This document shows, one piece after another, positions 43,878 through 54,100 of a stretch of 64,000 bases of DNA. This stretch comes from Desulfogranum mediterraneum DSM 13871. Lineage in GTDB: Bacteria; Desulfobacterota; Desulfobulbia; Desulfobulbales; Desulfobulbaceae. The notes under the pieces are model-generated. The model had not been told where the DNA came from and made no database searches. It saw nothing but the letters and a program-made list of their open reading frames with translations. The DNA is taken from contig NZ_AUCW01000022.1 of NCBI RefSeq assembly GCF_000429965.1, positions 43,842 through 107,841 of the forward strand, written 5' to 3'. Position numbers and translations under genes: made by a program. Each line of letters starts with the position of its first letter. Positions within the stretch are counted from its first letter, which is position 1.

Positions 43878-45575
43878 ATGACCAGCACCAACCTCGTTGT
43901 CATCGGCGGCTCTGCCGCCGGAGCCAAGGCCGCGGCCAAGGCCAAACGTCTTAATGAAGCCGCCAATGTCACCATCATCCAGAAGGGAGCGGACCTCTCC
44001 ATGGCCGCCTGCGGCTACCCCTACTACGTGGGCGGGGTCTTTGATGAACGCAAGATGCTGCTCTGCACCCCCACCGGGGTGGTTCGCGATCCCGCCTTCT
44101 TTGCCAAGGCCAAGGGCATCACCGCCCTCACCGAAACCGAGGTGATGGCCATCGATCGGGAGCAGAAACGGGTCCACTGCCTGAACCTGCGCACCAGGGA
44201 GGAGCAGACCATCCCCTACGACAAGCTGATCATCGCCACCGGTGCCAGCGCCAACCTGCCCCCCATCCCCAACATCGACCTGGACGGGATCCACACCCTG
44301 CTCAGCATGGAGGACAGCGATGCACTTCGTAGGATCCGGGATGCGCAGCAGGTCAAGAAGGCGGTGATCATCGGCGGCGGCCTGATCGGGGTAGAGACCT
44401 GCGAGGCCCTGCAGCTCTCGGGAATGGAGGTCACCGTGGTGGAGCTCCAGGACCAGGTCCTGCCCTTCCTGGATTGGCGGATGGCCAAACTGGTGGAGAA
44501 CCACATGCACGCCTCTGGCGCCACGATACTGACCTCCACCGGGCTCAAGGAGTTCCGCGGCAAAGAGGGCAAACTCAGCGGGGTGGTCCTGGCAGACGGC
44601 AGCGTGCTCGACTGCGAGCTGGCGGTGATGGCCATGGGCGTCCGCCCCAACAGCGGTCTGGCCGCCCGGGCAGGACTGGCCATCGGCAAGCTGGGCGGCA
44701 TCAGCGTGGACCAGTACATGCAGAGCTCTGATCCCCACATCTACGCTGCCGGCGACTGTGTGGAGATCAACAACTGCAACACCGGTGACAAGACCTTCTC
44801 CCCCATGGGTGACCTGGCCAACCTGGAGGGAAGGGTGGCCGGCGAGAACGTAATCCTCGGCAACAGCGTCACCTTCCCGGGCACCTACCAGACCGGGATC
44901 TGCAAGATCTTCAACTTCACCGCCGGTTCCACCGGGCTCTCGGAAAAAGTGGCCCAGCAGACCGGCTTCAGCGACTATGAGACCGTGGTGAATGCCAGCC
45001 CGGACAAACCAGGCTTCATGGGCGCCAAGCTCCTGATCTCCAAGCTGCTGGTCTCCACCCGGGATCAGCGCATCCTCGGCTACCAGTGCGTCGGCCCCGG
45101 CGATGTGAGCAAGCAGATCGCCATGGCCGCCATGGCCATCCAGGGCAAGATGACCGTGGAGCAGCTGGTCAACGCCGATCTCCCCTATGCCCCGCCCTTT
45201 TCCCTGGCCATCGACCACTTCATCGCCTCTGCCCACATCATCCAGAACAAGCTCAAGGGACGGATGAAGGGCACGGATGCCACCGCGGTCTGGGAGAGGA
45301 TCCAGCAGGGAGAGGAGCTGTTTCTGATGGATGCCCGCAGCCCGGAGGAGTTTGAGGAGATGCAGCTGGGCATCGGCGAGAAGCTGGTCCCCCTGGGCGC
45401 GGTCCGGGCCCGACTGGAGGAGCTGCCTGCAGATAAGGAGCAGGAGATCATCTGCTTCTGCAAGATCTCCATGCGCGGCTACGAGACCGCCACCATCCTC
45501 CGGGCCCACGGCTACACCAATGTCCGGGTCATGGAGGGCGGGCTGATGGCCTGGCCCTATCCCCGCAAGAGGTAA
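43878..45575 (+). CDS. CoA-disulfide/polysulfide reductase with C-terminal rhodanese domain
   Basis: An FAD- and NAD(P)H-dependent pyridine-nucleotide oxidoreductase of about 565 residues fused to a rhodanese domain, as in NAD(P)H polysulfide/persulfide reductase (Npsr) and CoADR-RHD. FAD site VVIGGSAAGAKAAAKA, redox Cys in SMAACGYPYY (residue about 45), NAD site VIIGGGLIGVETCEAL and second FAD motif YAAGDCVEI. The rhodanese domain (about 465-560) has the active-site loop IICFCKISMRGYETA, with Cys526 and Cys528. The ATG at 43878 with GGAGA 7 bases upstream is preferred over the adjacent GTG. It probably reduces CoA persulfides or polysulfide, linking the locus to sulfur metabolism. Confidence 0.92.
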   Translation: MTSTNLVVIGGSAAGAKAAAKAKRLNEAANVTIIQKGADLSMAACGYPYYVGGVFDERKMLLCTPTGVVRDPAFFAKAKGITALTETEVMAIDREQKRVHCLNLRTREEQTIPYDKLIIATGASANLPPIPNIDLDGIHTLLSMEDSDALRRIRDAQQVKKAVIIGGGLIGVETCEALQLSGMEVTVVELQDQVLPFLDWRMAKLVENHMHASGATILTSTGLKEFRGKEGKLSGVVLADGSVLDCELAVMAMGVRPNSGLAARAGLAIGKLGGISVDQYMQSSDPHIYAAGDCVEINNCNTGDKTFSPMGDLANLEGRVAGENVILGNSVTFPGTYQTGICKIFNFTAGSTGLSEKVAQQTGFSDYETVVNASPDKPGFMGAKLLISKLLVSTRDQRILGYQCVGPGDVSKQIAMAAMAIQGKMTVEQLVNADLPYAPPFSLAIDHFIASAHIIQNKLKGRMKGTDATAVWERIQQGEELFLMDARSPEEFEEMQLGIGEKLVPLGAVRARLEELPADKEQEIICFCKISMRGYETATILRAHGYTNVRVMEGGLMAWPYPRKR

Positions 45576-45605
45576 GCCCCGGGCTCCAGCCCTCCACTGC
45601 TCGAT

Positions 45606-45638
45606 GCCGGGCCCGCTGTAGATGACAGTGGGCCCGGC
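45606..45638. other. GC-rich hairpin after the CoA-disulfide reductase gene
   Basis: GCCGGGCCC / GGGCCCGGC (45606-45614 and 45630-45638) with inner CTGT/ACAG pairing gives a 13-bp stem. No T-run follows on either strand, so it is at best a weak or Rho-assisted terminator. Confidence 0.5.
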
Positions 45639-45744
45639 CCTCCCCGGGCTCCAGCAGCCCTGATCGCGGCCGCTGCAAACACTCTCCCCGCCCCTGCTCC
45701 CCCTCTTTCCCCGGCAGCCCTGCCTTGAAGAATAACGAGAAGAG

Positions 45745-45781
45745 CTTAAGATAGTCTTAAGGCGTCTTAAGGTCACCTTAC
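45745..45781 (+). promoter_or_regulatory. Phased CTTAAG direct repeats, candidate OmpR/PhoB-family operator
   Basis: CTTAAG occurs at 45745, 45756 and 45766, with a related CCTTAC at 45776, so four half-sites fall every 10-11 bases, about one helical turn. The first pair (CTTAAG-N5-CTTAAG) has the shape of a PmrA-type box. The array lies 100-135 bases upstream of the 6-phosphogluconate dehydrogenase start and is the best candidate for its control region. Confidence 0.5.
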
Positions 45782-45879
45782 ATCGTTTGAAACAGGTGGC
45801 TCTTCTCTGGAGTCAGCCGCTGCAGGCAGGCCCCATCGCCCCTCTTTTTACTCAACCTTACTCCCTCAAGGATCAGATC

Positions 45880-47334
45880 ATGCAGACAGCAGCAGAGATA
45901 GGCCTTATCGGCCTGGCCGTCATGGGCGAAAACCTCTCCCTGAACCTGGCCAATCACGGCTTTGCGGTCTCGGTCTTCAACCGCACCACGGCCAGGACCG
46001 ATGCATTCATCAGGGGTCGGGCCCGGGGAACCACCATAAGCGGTTACCCCACCCTGGCCGCCTTTATCCGCTCCCTGGCACCTCCCCGCAAGATCATGCT
46101 GATGCTCAAGGCAGGTCCGGTGGTGGACGAGGTTATCGAACAGCTGCTCCCCTACCTCGAAGCGGGCGATATCCTCATCGACGGCGGCAACTCGCACTAC
46201 AGGGATACCAAGCGGCGGGTCGTGATGCTGAAGGGACAGGGATTGCACTTTGTCGGCTGCGGGGTCTCGGGCGGTGAGGAGGGGGCCCTCCACGGCCCCT
46301 CCCTGATGCCGGGAGGCTCCAAAGAGGCCTGGCCCCTGCTGGAACCCCTGCTGCTGCCCATCGCCGCCCGGCTCAGCGACGGCAGCTCCTGCTGCAGCTG
46401 GCTGGGCCCCGGGGGAGCCGGCCATTTCGTCAAGATGGTCCATAACGGCATCGAGTATGGAGACATGCAGCTCATTGCTGAGAGCTATCATCTCATCACA
46501 GAGCTGCTCGGCCTGGAACACCGACAGATAGGAGAGATATTTGCTCGATGGAACAGCGGCCGACTCAACAGCTACCTGATCGAGATCACCGCCGAGATCC
46601 TCAGCTTTCAGGACGAGGACGGCTCCCCCCTGCTGGAGGCGATCCTGGATGCGGCAGCCCAGAAGGGCACCGGCAAGTGGACGGTGGATGCGGCCCTTGA
46701 CCTGGGCATCCCCCTCTCCCTGATCAGCGAATCGGTCTTTGCCCGCTGCCTCTCGGCCAGCAAGGAGCAGCGCCTCGCCGCAGCCCCCGTCTTTCCGGGA
46801 CCCGGGGGAAGCTGGAGCGGCGATCCCCGGGCCCTGCTCAGGGACCTGGAGGCAGCCCTCTACATGGCCAAGCTGATCTCCTATGGCCAGGGCTTCCAGC
46901 TCCTGGCCACCGCCTCCCGCGATTTTTCCTGGAACCTTGACCTGGGCGAGGTCGCCCGGATCTGGCGGGGCGGCTGCATCATCCGCTCAGCCTTCCTGGA
47001 AACCATCAGTCAGGCCTACGCCCAGTGCCCGGAGCTCGACCAGCTGCTGCTGGCACCCCACTTCAGCACCACCCTGAACCAGGCCCAGGCTGCCCTGCGC
47101 CGGGTCATCACCGCAGGGGTCACTGCCGGCATCCCTGCCCCCTGCCTCTGCAGCAGCCTCCAGTACTTTGACGGCCTGCGCAGCAGCCGGCTGCCGGCCA
47201 ACCTGATCCAGGCCCAGCGCGACTACTTCGGCGCCCACACCTACGAGCGAACCGATCAACCCAGGGGCCGATTCTTCCATACCAACTGGACCGGCCAGGG
47301 CGGCGAGACCACCTCAGGCAGCTCTAAACGCTGA
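45880..47334 (+). CDS. gnd: 6-phosphogluconate dehydrogenase (decarboxylating)
   Basis: Oxidative pentose-phosphate enzyme converting 6-phosphogluconate and NAD(P)+ to ribulose 5-phosphate and CO2. From the ATG at 45880, with AAGGA at 7-base spacing, the product is 484 residues, the long-chain family length. The cofactor fold GLIGLAVMGENLSLNLANHG, the signature GVSGGEEGALHGPSLMPGG, the catalytic Lys/His-Asn in GHFVKMVHNGIEYGDMQL and AAQKGTGKWTVDAALDLG are all present. An upstream in-frame ATG (45787) overlaps the operator and is not family-like. A RAYT element begins 4 bases after the stop. Confidence 0.95.
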   Translation: MQTAAEIGLIGLAVMGENLSLNLANHGFAVSVFNRTTARTDAFIRGRARGTTISGYPTLAAFIRSLAPPRKIMLMLKAGPVVDEVIEQLLPYLEAGDILIDGGNSHYRDTKRRVVMLKGQGLHFVGCGVSGGEEGALHGPSLMPGGSKEAWPLLEPLLLPIAARLSDGSSCCSWLGPGGAGHFVKMVHNGIEYGDMQLIAESYHLITELLGLEHRQIGEIFARWNSGRLNSYLIEITAEILSFQDEDGSPLLEAILDAAAQKGTGKWTVDAALDLGIPLSLISESVFARCLSASKEQRLAAAPVFPGPGGSWSGDPRALLRDLEAALYMAKLISYGQGFQLLATASRDFSWNLDLGEVARIWRGGCIIRSAFLETISQAYAQCPELDQLLLAPHFSTTLNQAQAALRRVITAGVTAGIPAPCLCSSLQYFDGLRSSRLPANLIQAQRDYFGAHTYERTDQPRGRFFHTNWTGQGGETTSGSSKR

Positions 47335-47337
47335 AGG

Positions 47338-48178
47338 GAGCAATAGGTGACGGAGCAATAGCGAGCAATAGGGGACACGAGCAATAGGGGACAGACCACG
47401 TTTTCCCTTGAGCCCTTTTGAATAACTTACTATTGGATAAGATATGCCTAGACGACCTCGACTGATAGTACCCGACATACCGATTCATATTATTCAACGC
47501 GGGAATAATCGACAAGCATGCTTTTTCACGGATGAAGACTACCTGTTTTATCTTGATTGGCTCAAAGAGTACGCTAACACAACAGGTTGTTCCGTTCATG
47601 CCTACGTTTTAATGACCAACCACGTACATCTCCTCCTGACTCCATCCAAGGCTGACAGTGCCGGTAAGCTCATGAAGCGCCTTGGCCAGCGTTATGTCCA
47701 GTATGTCAATCGCAGCCATCAACGGAGCGGCACACTCTGGGAGGGACGGTTTCGATCGAGCATCGTTCAACAGGAAGAGTATCTTTTCAGCTGTCAGCGA
47801 TATATAGAAATGAACCCGGTACGTGCCGGCATGGTCAGTCAACCGGGTGATTACCGCTGGTCAAGTTACCAGGTGAATGCCCAGGGAAATCAATCTGAGA
47901 TAATACGCCCCCATCATCTCTACCTGAATCTTGGCCGCTCCCATAGGGCGAGACAAAAAGCATATAGGGAACTGTTTAGCCATGACTTGGACCTTGAAGA
48001 AGCAGATAAAATCCGAAAAGCCACCAACGGAAACTTCGCATTAGGCAACAGTCGATTTACCTCAGAAATCAGCGAGATGCTTGGACGTCGCGTAACTCCA
48101 GGCACCGCTGGCCGACCAAAAAAAGAAAAGGGTGTTACGAAGGGATCAACTTAATTGGGGTCTGTCCCCTATTTTTTC
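47338..48178 (+). mobile_element. RAYT-bearing element with 15-bp inverted ends
   Basis: A single transposase gene is flanked by a perfect 15-bp inverted repeat, AATAGGGGACAGACC (47383-47397) and GGTCTGTCCCCTATT (48159-48173). To the left are four direct copies of GAGCAATA (47338, 47353, 47363, 47379). The right end runs into the 3' end of the giant RTX gene and replaces its normal terminus; the left end abuts gnd. Confidence 0.75.
47444..48154 (+). CDS. REP-associated tyrosine transposase (RAYT, Y1_Tnp / TnpA_REP)
   Basis: A 236-residue single-domain HUH-type nuclease. The opening IPIHIIQRGNNRQACFF and the HUH motif in MTNHVHLLLTP are typical, as are the catalytic-Tyr helix RYVQYVNRSHQRSGTLWEGR and RYIEMNPVRAGMV. 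RAYTs are single-copy domesticated relatives of IS200/IS605 transposases that act on REP palindromes. The flanking inverted GGGGACAG-type repeats would be its substrates. The gene is complete and open. Its 3' end overlaps the truncated end of the RTX gene on the other strand by 20 bases. Confidence 0.93.
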   Translation: MPRRPRLIVPDIPIHIIQRGNNRQACFFTDEDYLFYLDWLKEYANTTGCSVHAYVLMTNHVHLLLTPSKADSAGKLMKRLGQRYVQYVNRSHQRSGTLWEGRFRSSIVQQEEYLFSCQRYIEMNPVRAGMVSQPGDYRWSSYQVNAQGNQSEIIRPHHLYLNLGRSHRARQKAYRELFSHDLDLEEADKIRKATNGNFALGNSRFTSEISEMLGRRVTPGTAGRPKKEKGVTKGST

Positions 48179-51100
48179 TCCTACCAGGCAGAGCAGAAAA
48201 GATATCACGATCAAGCAATATCTTGTCCTGACCTGATACGAAGTCAGAGATTACATCAGAATTTCCCTCTTGATCGAGAGCTGAATCAAATACAAAGGTA
48301 TCCTTTCCTCCATTTCCCTTAAGAGTATCATTACCGCTTCGCCCATTCAGGATGTTGTCGTTGTTGTTTCCCTGTATCAAGTTATCCTGATCATTACCAA
48401 CACCAGCTATCGACTGATCCCCCTGGAGCTTCAATTTCTCGACATTGGCTCCAAGGGTATGGTCCACCGAGGAAAATACCCGGTCGACCCCTTCATCCCC
48501 CTGCTCCACGATGACATCGTCCGCTGAATCCAGGTAGTAGCTATCGTTGCCCACTCCGCCGCTCATCAGATCGGCGCCTGCGCCACCGTTCAAGATGTCG
48601 TCACCCTCACCGCCGCTGAGGCTGTCGTCACCCAGCCGCCCGTAGAGTCGGTCATCGCCTGATCCACCGCGCAGATCATTACCAATACCGTTGCCAGAGA
48701 TGGTGTTGGCCATCTCGTTGCCCACCCCGAGCACGGCCGTCTCACCGGTCAGCACCAGCCTCTCCAGGTTGGCGCCAAGGCTATGGTCCACCGCAGAAAA
48801 TACCCGGTCGACCCCTTCATCCCCCTGCTCCACGATGACATCGTCCGCTGAATCCAGGTAGTAGCTATCGTTGCCCGCTCCGCCGCTCATCAGATCGGCG
48901 CCTGCGCCACCGTTCAGGATGTCGTCACCCTCACCACCGCTGAGGCGGTCATCACCCAGCCGCCCGTAGAGTCGGTCATCGCCTGATCCACCGCGCAGAT
49001 CATTACCAATACCGTTGCCAGAGATGGTGTTGGCCATCTCGTTGCCCACCCCGAGCACGGCCGTCTCACCGGTCAGCACCAGCTTCTCCAGGTTGGCGCC
49101 GAGGCTATGGTCCACCGCAGAAAATACCCGGTCGACCCCTTCATCCCCCTGCTCCACGATGACATCGTCCGCTGAATCCAGGTAGTAGCTATCGTTGCCC
49201 GCTCCGCCGCTCATCTGATCGGCGCCTGCGCCACCGTTCAGGATGTCGTCACCCTCACCGCCGCTGAGGCGGTCATCACCCAGCCGCCCGTAGAGCCGGT
49301 CATCGCCTGCTCCACCGCGCAGATCATTACCAATACCGTTGCCCGAGATGGTGTTGGCCATCTCGTTGCCCACCCCGAGCACGGCCGTCTCACCGGTCAG
49401 CACCAGGTTCTCCAGGTTGGCGCCGAGGCTATGGTCCACCGCAGAAAACACCCGGTCGACCCCCTCATCCCCCTGCTCCACGACGACGTCGTCTGCTGAA
49501 TCCAGGTAGTAGCTATCGTTGCCCACTCCGCCGCTCATCTGATCGGCGCCTGCACCACCGTTCAAGATATCGTCACCCTCACCGCCGCTGAGGCTGTCAT
49601 CACCCAGCCGCCCGTAGAGCCGGTCATCGCCTGCTCCACCGCGCAAATCATTACCAATACCGTTGCCCGAGATGGTGTTGGCCATCTCGTTACCCACCCC
49701 GAGCACGGCCGTCTCACCGGTCAGCACCAGCCTCTCCAGGTTGGCGCCAAGGCTATGGTCCACCGCAGAAAACACCCGGTCAACCCCTTCATCCCCCTGC
49801 TCCACGATGACGTCGTCTGCTGAATCCAGGTAATAGCTATCGTTGCCCACTCCGCCGCTCATCTGATCGGCGCCTGCGCCACCGTTCAAGATGTCGTCAC
49901 CCTCGCCGCCGCTGAGGCTGTCATCACCCAGCCGCCCGTAGAGTCGGTCATCGCCTGATCCACCACGCAAATCATTGGCCATATCGTTGCCTACCCCGAG
50001 CACGGCCGTTTCACCGGTCAGCACCAACTTCTCCAGGTTGGCGCCAAGGGTATAGTCCACAGAGGAAAACACCGTATCGCTGCCTTCATCCTCCTGCTCC
50101 ACGATGACATCATCCGCTGAATCCAGGTAGTAGCTATCGTTGCCGACCCCGCCGCTCATCTGATCGGCACCTGCGCCGCCATGCAAGGCGTCGTCGCCCC
50201 CACCGCCGGAAAGTGTATCGTCGCCACTGAGCCCATAAAGTTGATCATTACCGGCTTCACCAAATATAGTGTCCTTGAGGTTGGCACCACGAACGATATC
50301 GTTTCCACCTTTTCCGTGGATGACATTCTCTTCGTCTGAGAAACCTCGAATCATCTCGGAATTCTCAGTTGACATCAGGTCAACAATCTCTGCTTTGCTC
50401 AGTTCTTCCCCTGAGTCAGTCAAGACGATATGCTCTATGGTGAGAGCAGGATTAAAATAGTCTCTTATCAAAATGGTATCATCTGTTGCTCGATACTCCC
50501 GGTTGAAACCAACCAGACCGTTCTCAACATCCAGGAAACTCCGGAGTCCGGCAAGGTCAGTAATTCCACAGACAGCCTCATCGCTGCAGCTCAAACGATA
50601 TGCCAACGATCGTAACGCCTTATCGCCATAAGCCGCAAAATCATCACTGGTGACAACCCTTGCCTGGGAGTTTGTTTCCCCTGTTGCGTGATCAACCACG
50701 TTTTCCAATAGAGGGTTGGCATCATAATAATCTGTAATGATGGCAAGATTAACATCGCGATCATGCCATGCCTGATCCGGATCCTGTGATTTTAAGCGGA
50801 TGAGGAGATCATCGCCGCCATTGGCCGGGTCCTCCATCTCCGTTGCCCAAAAGATTTCAAGGTCGTCCTTGTGGATATCTCCCCCCAGGGTATCTCCTCC
50901 CAGGAGGAGGGAGTCATTGCTGGGGGCTTCATTTGGATGCACTTCAGTGACAAATTGCCCCCAACCAACACTGTCGCCATCATCCGGCTGATAACTTCCA
51001 TAGGAATCGGTAATAAAGGGTAACTCCTTGTCCCAAATCACATCATTTTGGTCGCCACGCTCAAAAACATATCTGTCACTGCCATTGCCGCCGTTGAGCA

Positions 51101-54100
51101 GATCATCAGAGCCTCTGCCGTGCAATTCATCATTGCCGCTATGCCCGAGCAGCTCATCAACGCCTGCACCGCCGTAGACGATCTCATTATCCGATCTGCC
51201 GTTAAAGAGATTCCAGTCAGCGTGCCCGGTCTGGACAACAAACTGATCTGCCCAGCTGTTGTACAGTTCGCTCTTCAACTCAATATTATTGAATATATCG
51301 GTGCTGCTGACCTGATGAATATCGACCCCGAGTCTTCCCGCGATTCTCTCAAGGGCGGAGACTACCTGCTCCCGGGTGATGGTGGAACCATCCGAGTTTT
51401 CAAAAAGCTCAACCCCATTACCACTCACGATCATCTGGTACTGCAGATACAGGCCATAATCGATCACCAGATCTCCGCCGGTGTTTATGGTAAAAACGAT
51501 ATCCTCCCTGGCTATATCACTCTCAAAGATGACCCTGTCGTAGCCATCTTCATCGGAGAGGGTGTCCCTGATAAACTTATCGTCTACACAGGGAACAGCC
51601 TGGGTGCTCAACCAGGATTCAAACTCCTGGGGAGTGTTTCTATTGGAGACGACATAGGTGTCGTTTCCGCTCCCGCCATCGAGATAATTGTTTCCTCCCC
51701 TGCCATCCAGGCGATCTTCTCCTTCCCCGCCCCACAGGGCATCATCGCCCTTGGCCCCCACCAACACATCATTGCCGGCAAGACCGTTCCAGGAAACCGC
51801 CTGGGAATAGCTATTATCCTGGATCATTTCAAGGTGGTCATCGCCGGCTGTGCCACCGCTCAAAGATGCAACCAGTTCATCACGGTCCAGGCTGGTACCA
51901 TCGGCGAATTCGATGCGTTTTACCCAGTTGGAATATTCGCCGTAGCGAACCCATCTGTCCCAATTCGAGTCATCCCAGACTGAGTATTGCTCATAGATAT
52001 TGACCTCAGCCCTCACCTCATGGTTGAAATAGCCTTTAACGATGACCTTGTCGCCCAGTTCATTCCAGGCGGCATTGGGCTGTGCGTCATCTTTAAGGGC
52101 TATCACTAAATCGTTATCACCCAACTCGCTATTCTCCCCTGAGGGAGTCCGGTATAACAAGAGATCGTCGGCGGTTATCCCCTGGCCAAAGACAAGAGTG
52201 TCTCTATCGTAGGAAGACGCCACCCTGCTTAGACGTTCATGGCCAAAGCTGTCCTTGACAATCGTTTCGCTGTATTCACCGCTGCTGTTGACGATGGTGT
52301 CAATACCGTCTCCTCGATTGAATATATAGCTGTCATTGCCGGCCCCGCCCTCCAGGAGATCATTCCCTCTGCCGCCGGCAAGGAGGTCCCCGTTTTCAGT
52401 ACCAATCAGCCGATCATCTCCTCCCAAGCCGTGCAGAACAGTGCCCCCCAACCCTTTATCACTTGACGCAACCAGGATGTCGGCAAATTCGGAACCGGTG
52501 AGATTTTTGATCTTATACAAGCGATCCCCCTCGGCATCTCCGCCATGGGCCTCACCTGTGTCCAGGCTAACCTCCACCCCTGCTGACGAGGAGCGGTAGG
52601 AGGCAGTACTCAGGTAACCCCAGTTACCATCCAACACATCAGCTCCCGGCCCCCCCTCAAGTACAGCATAACCAGCGCTCGTCAGATGATCATTGCCCTT
52701 GCCGCCTATGACAGATTCGATGTTCCTGTAGGTGTCGCCTTCGGCGCTGCCGCCCCTGCCGCCCTCCCATAAGACTACGGTTATGTCCTCCGTCTCAGCT
52801 GCATACGAGACCGTATCTATGCCCTCGCCGCCATCGAGGTAGTCTGCGCCCTTGCCGCCGTCAAGCAGGTCATCTCCTTTCCCGCCGTAGAGCCTGTCAT
52901 CGCCAGCCCCTCCCTCCAGATGATCATCGCCCTCGTCTCCGTAAAGGGAGTCCTCCCCGTCATGACCGTAGAGGTGGTCCCCCCCGCCGCCTCCCTGAAG
53001 GGTATCCTGCCCCAGTGCCCCGGAAAGCGTATCTGCCTCATCGCCGCCCTGAAGCTTTCTTTCCACATGGGCAAGGATCTCGGCATGGGTCATCACGCCA
53101 TCGTTGAAGCTGAGGCTCCAATTATTGACCCTGCCGCTGTCAACAAAAACCGGACCTCCGCCCTGATAGCGAACCAGTATCCCCTGGGCCTCCTGATCCT
53201 CGCAGACCGTACCATCCGTTTCAGCGGCATAGACAAAGGAGATGTTGCTTGCCGATCTGCTGGACTGTAATGCCAGCGTATTCCACCCCAGGTTGTCGTA
53301 AATAAAGTCCTTGCCATCACCCGGGGAAACCACATAGGTGTCATTGCCCTCTCCCCCGGACATGACATCCCGCCCTGCACCCCCCACAAGCACATCGTTT
53401 CCCGCTCCTCCTGAGAGGGTATCGTTGCCGACCTCGCCGTACAGGGTATCGTTGCCTCCGCTCCCCTCCAGGGTGTCATTGCCGGCCCCACCGGCGATGA
53501 CATCGTTGGTGCTGCCGCCGGTAATGACATCGTCATCGGCTGTGCCTGTAAGGGTGTTGATTGCCCCTGCCATAAAGGCTTGCCAGGAGAGCTCTTCTCC
53601 GCCAAGCCTAAAGCTCACCTCCGCACCTGTACCCACCTGTTCAAGCAGCAGCAGATCGGTCGGTGAATAACGGATCTTGACGCTGTCGGTTGAGGGACTC
53701 TGTTCCACCACGATCCCAGCCAGCTCGACGCCATCGAGCTGGATCACACTCTGCCCCTCCCCGCACCTGACCACATCTCCGGCGCCGCCACTGTCTCCGG
53801 CCGCAAAGAGATAGCTGTTTCTGCCGCTGCCGCCTGCCAGGTAGTCGTTGCCGGTCCCGCCCTGGAGAATATCGTCTCCCCCCTGTCCAAAGAGGTTGTC
53901 GTCTCCCGAGCCTCCGGACAAGGTATCGAGCCCGTCATTGCCCTGCAGCTCATCATTGCCGCTGCCGCCGAAGAGCTGATCATCGCCGCCATGGCCATAG
54001 AGGTGATCGTTACCGGCCTCTCCAAACAGCCTGTCTGCCCCGGAACCCGTGGCATCACCATTATCGCCATAGAGGGTATCGGTTCCTTCACCGCCCCTCA

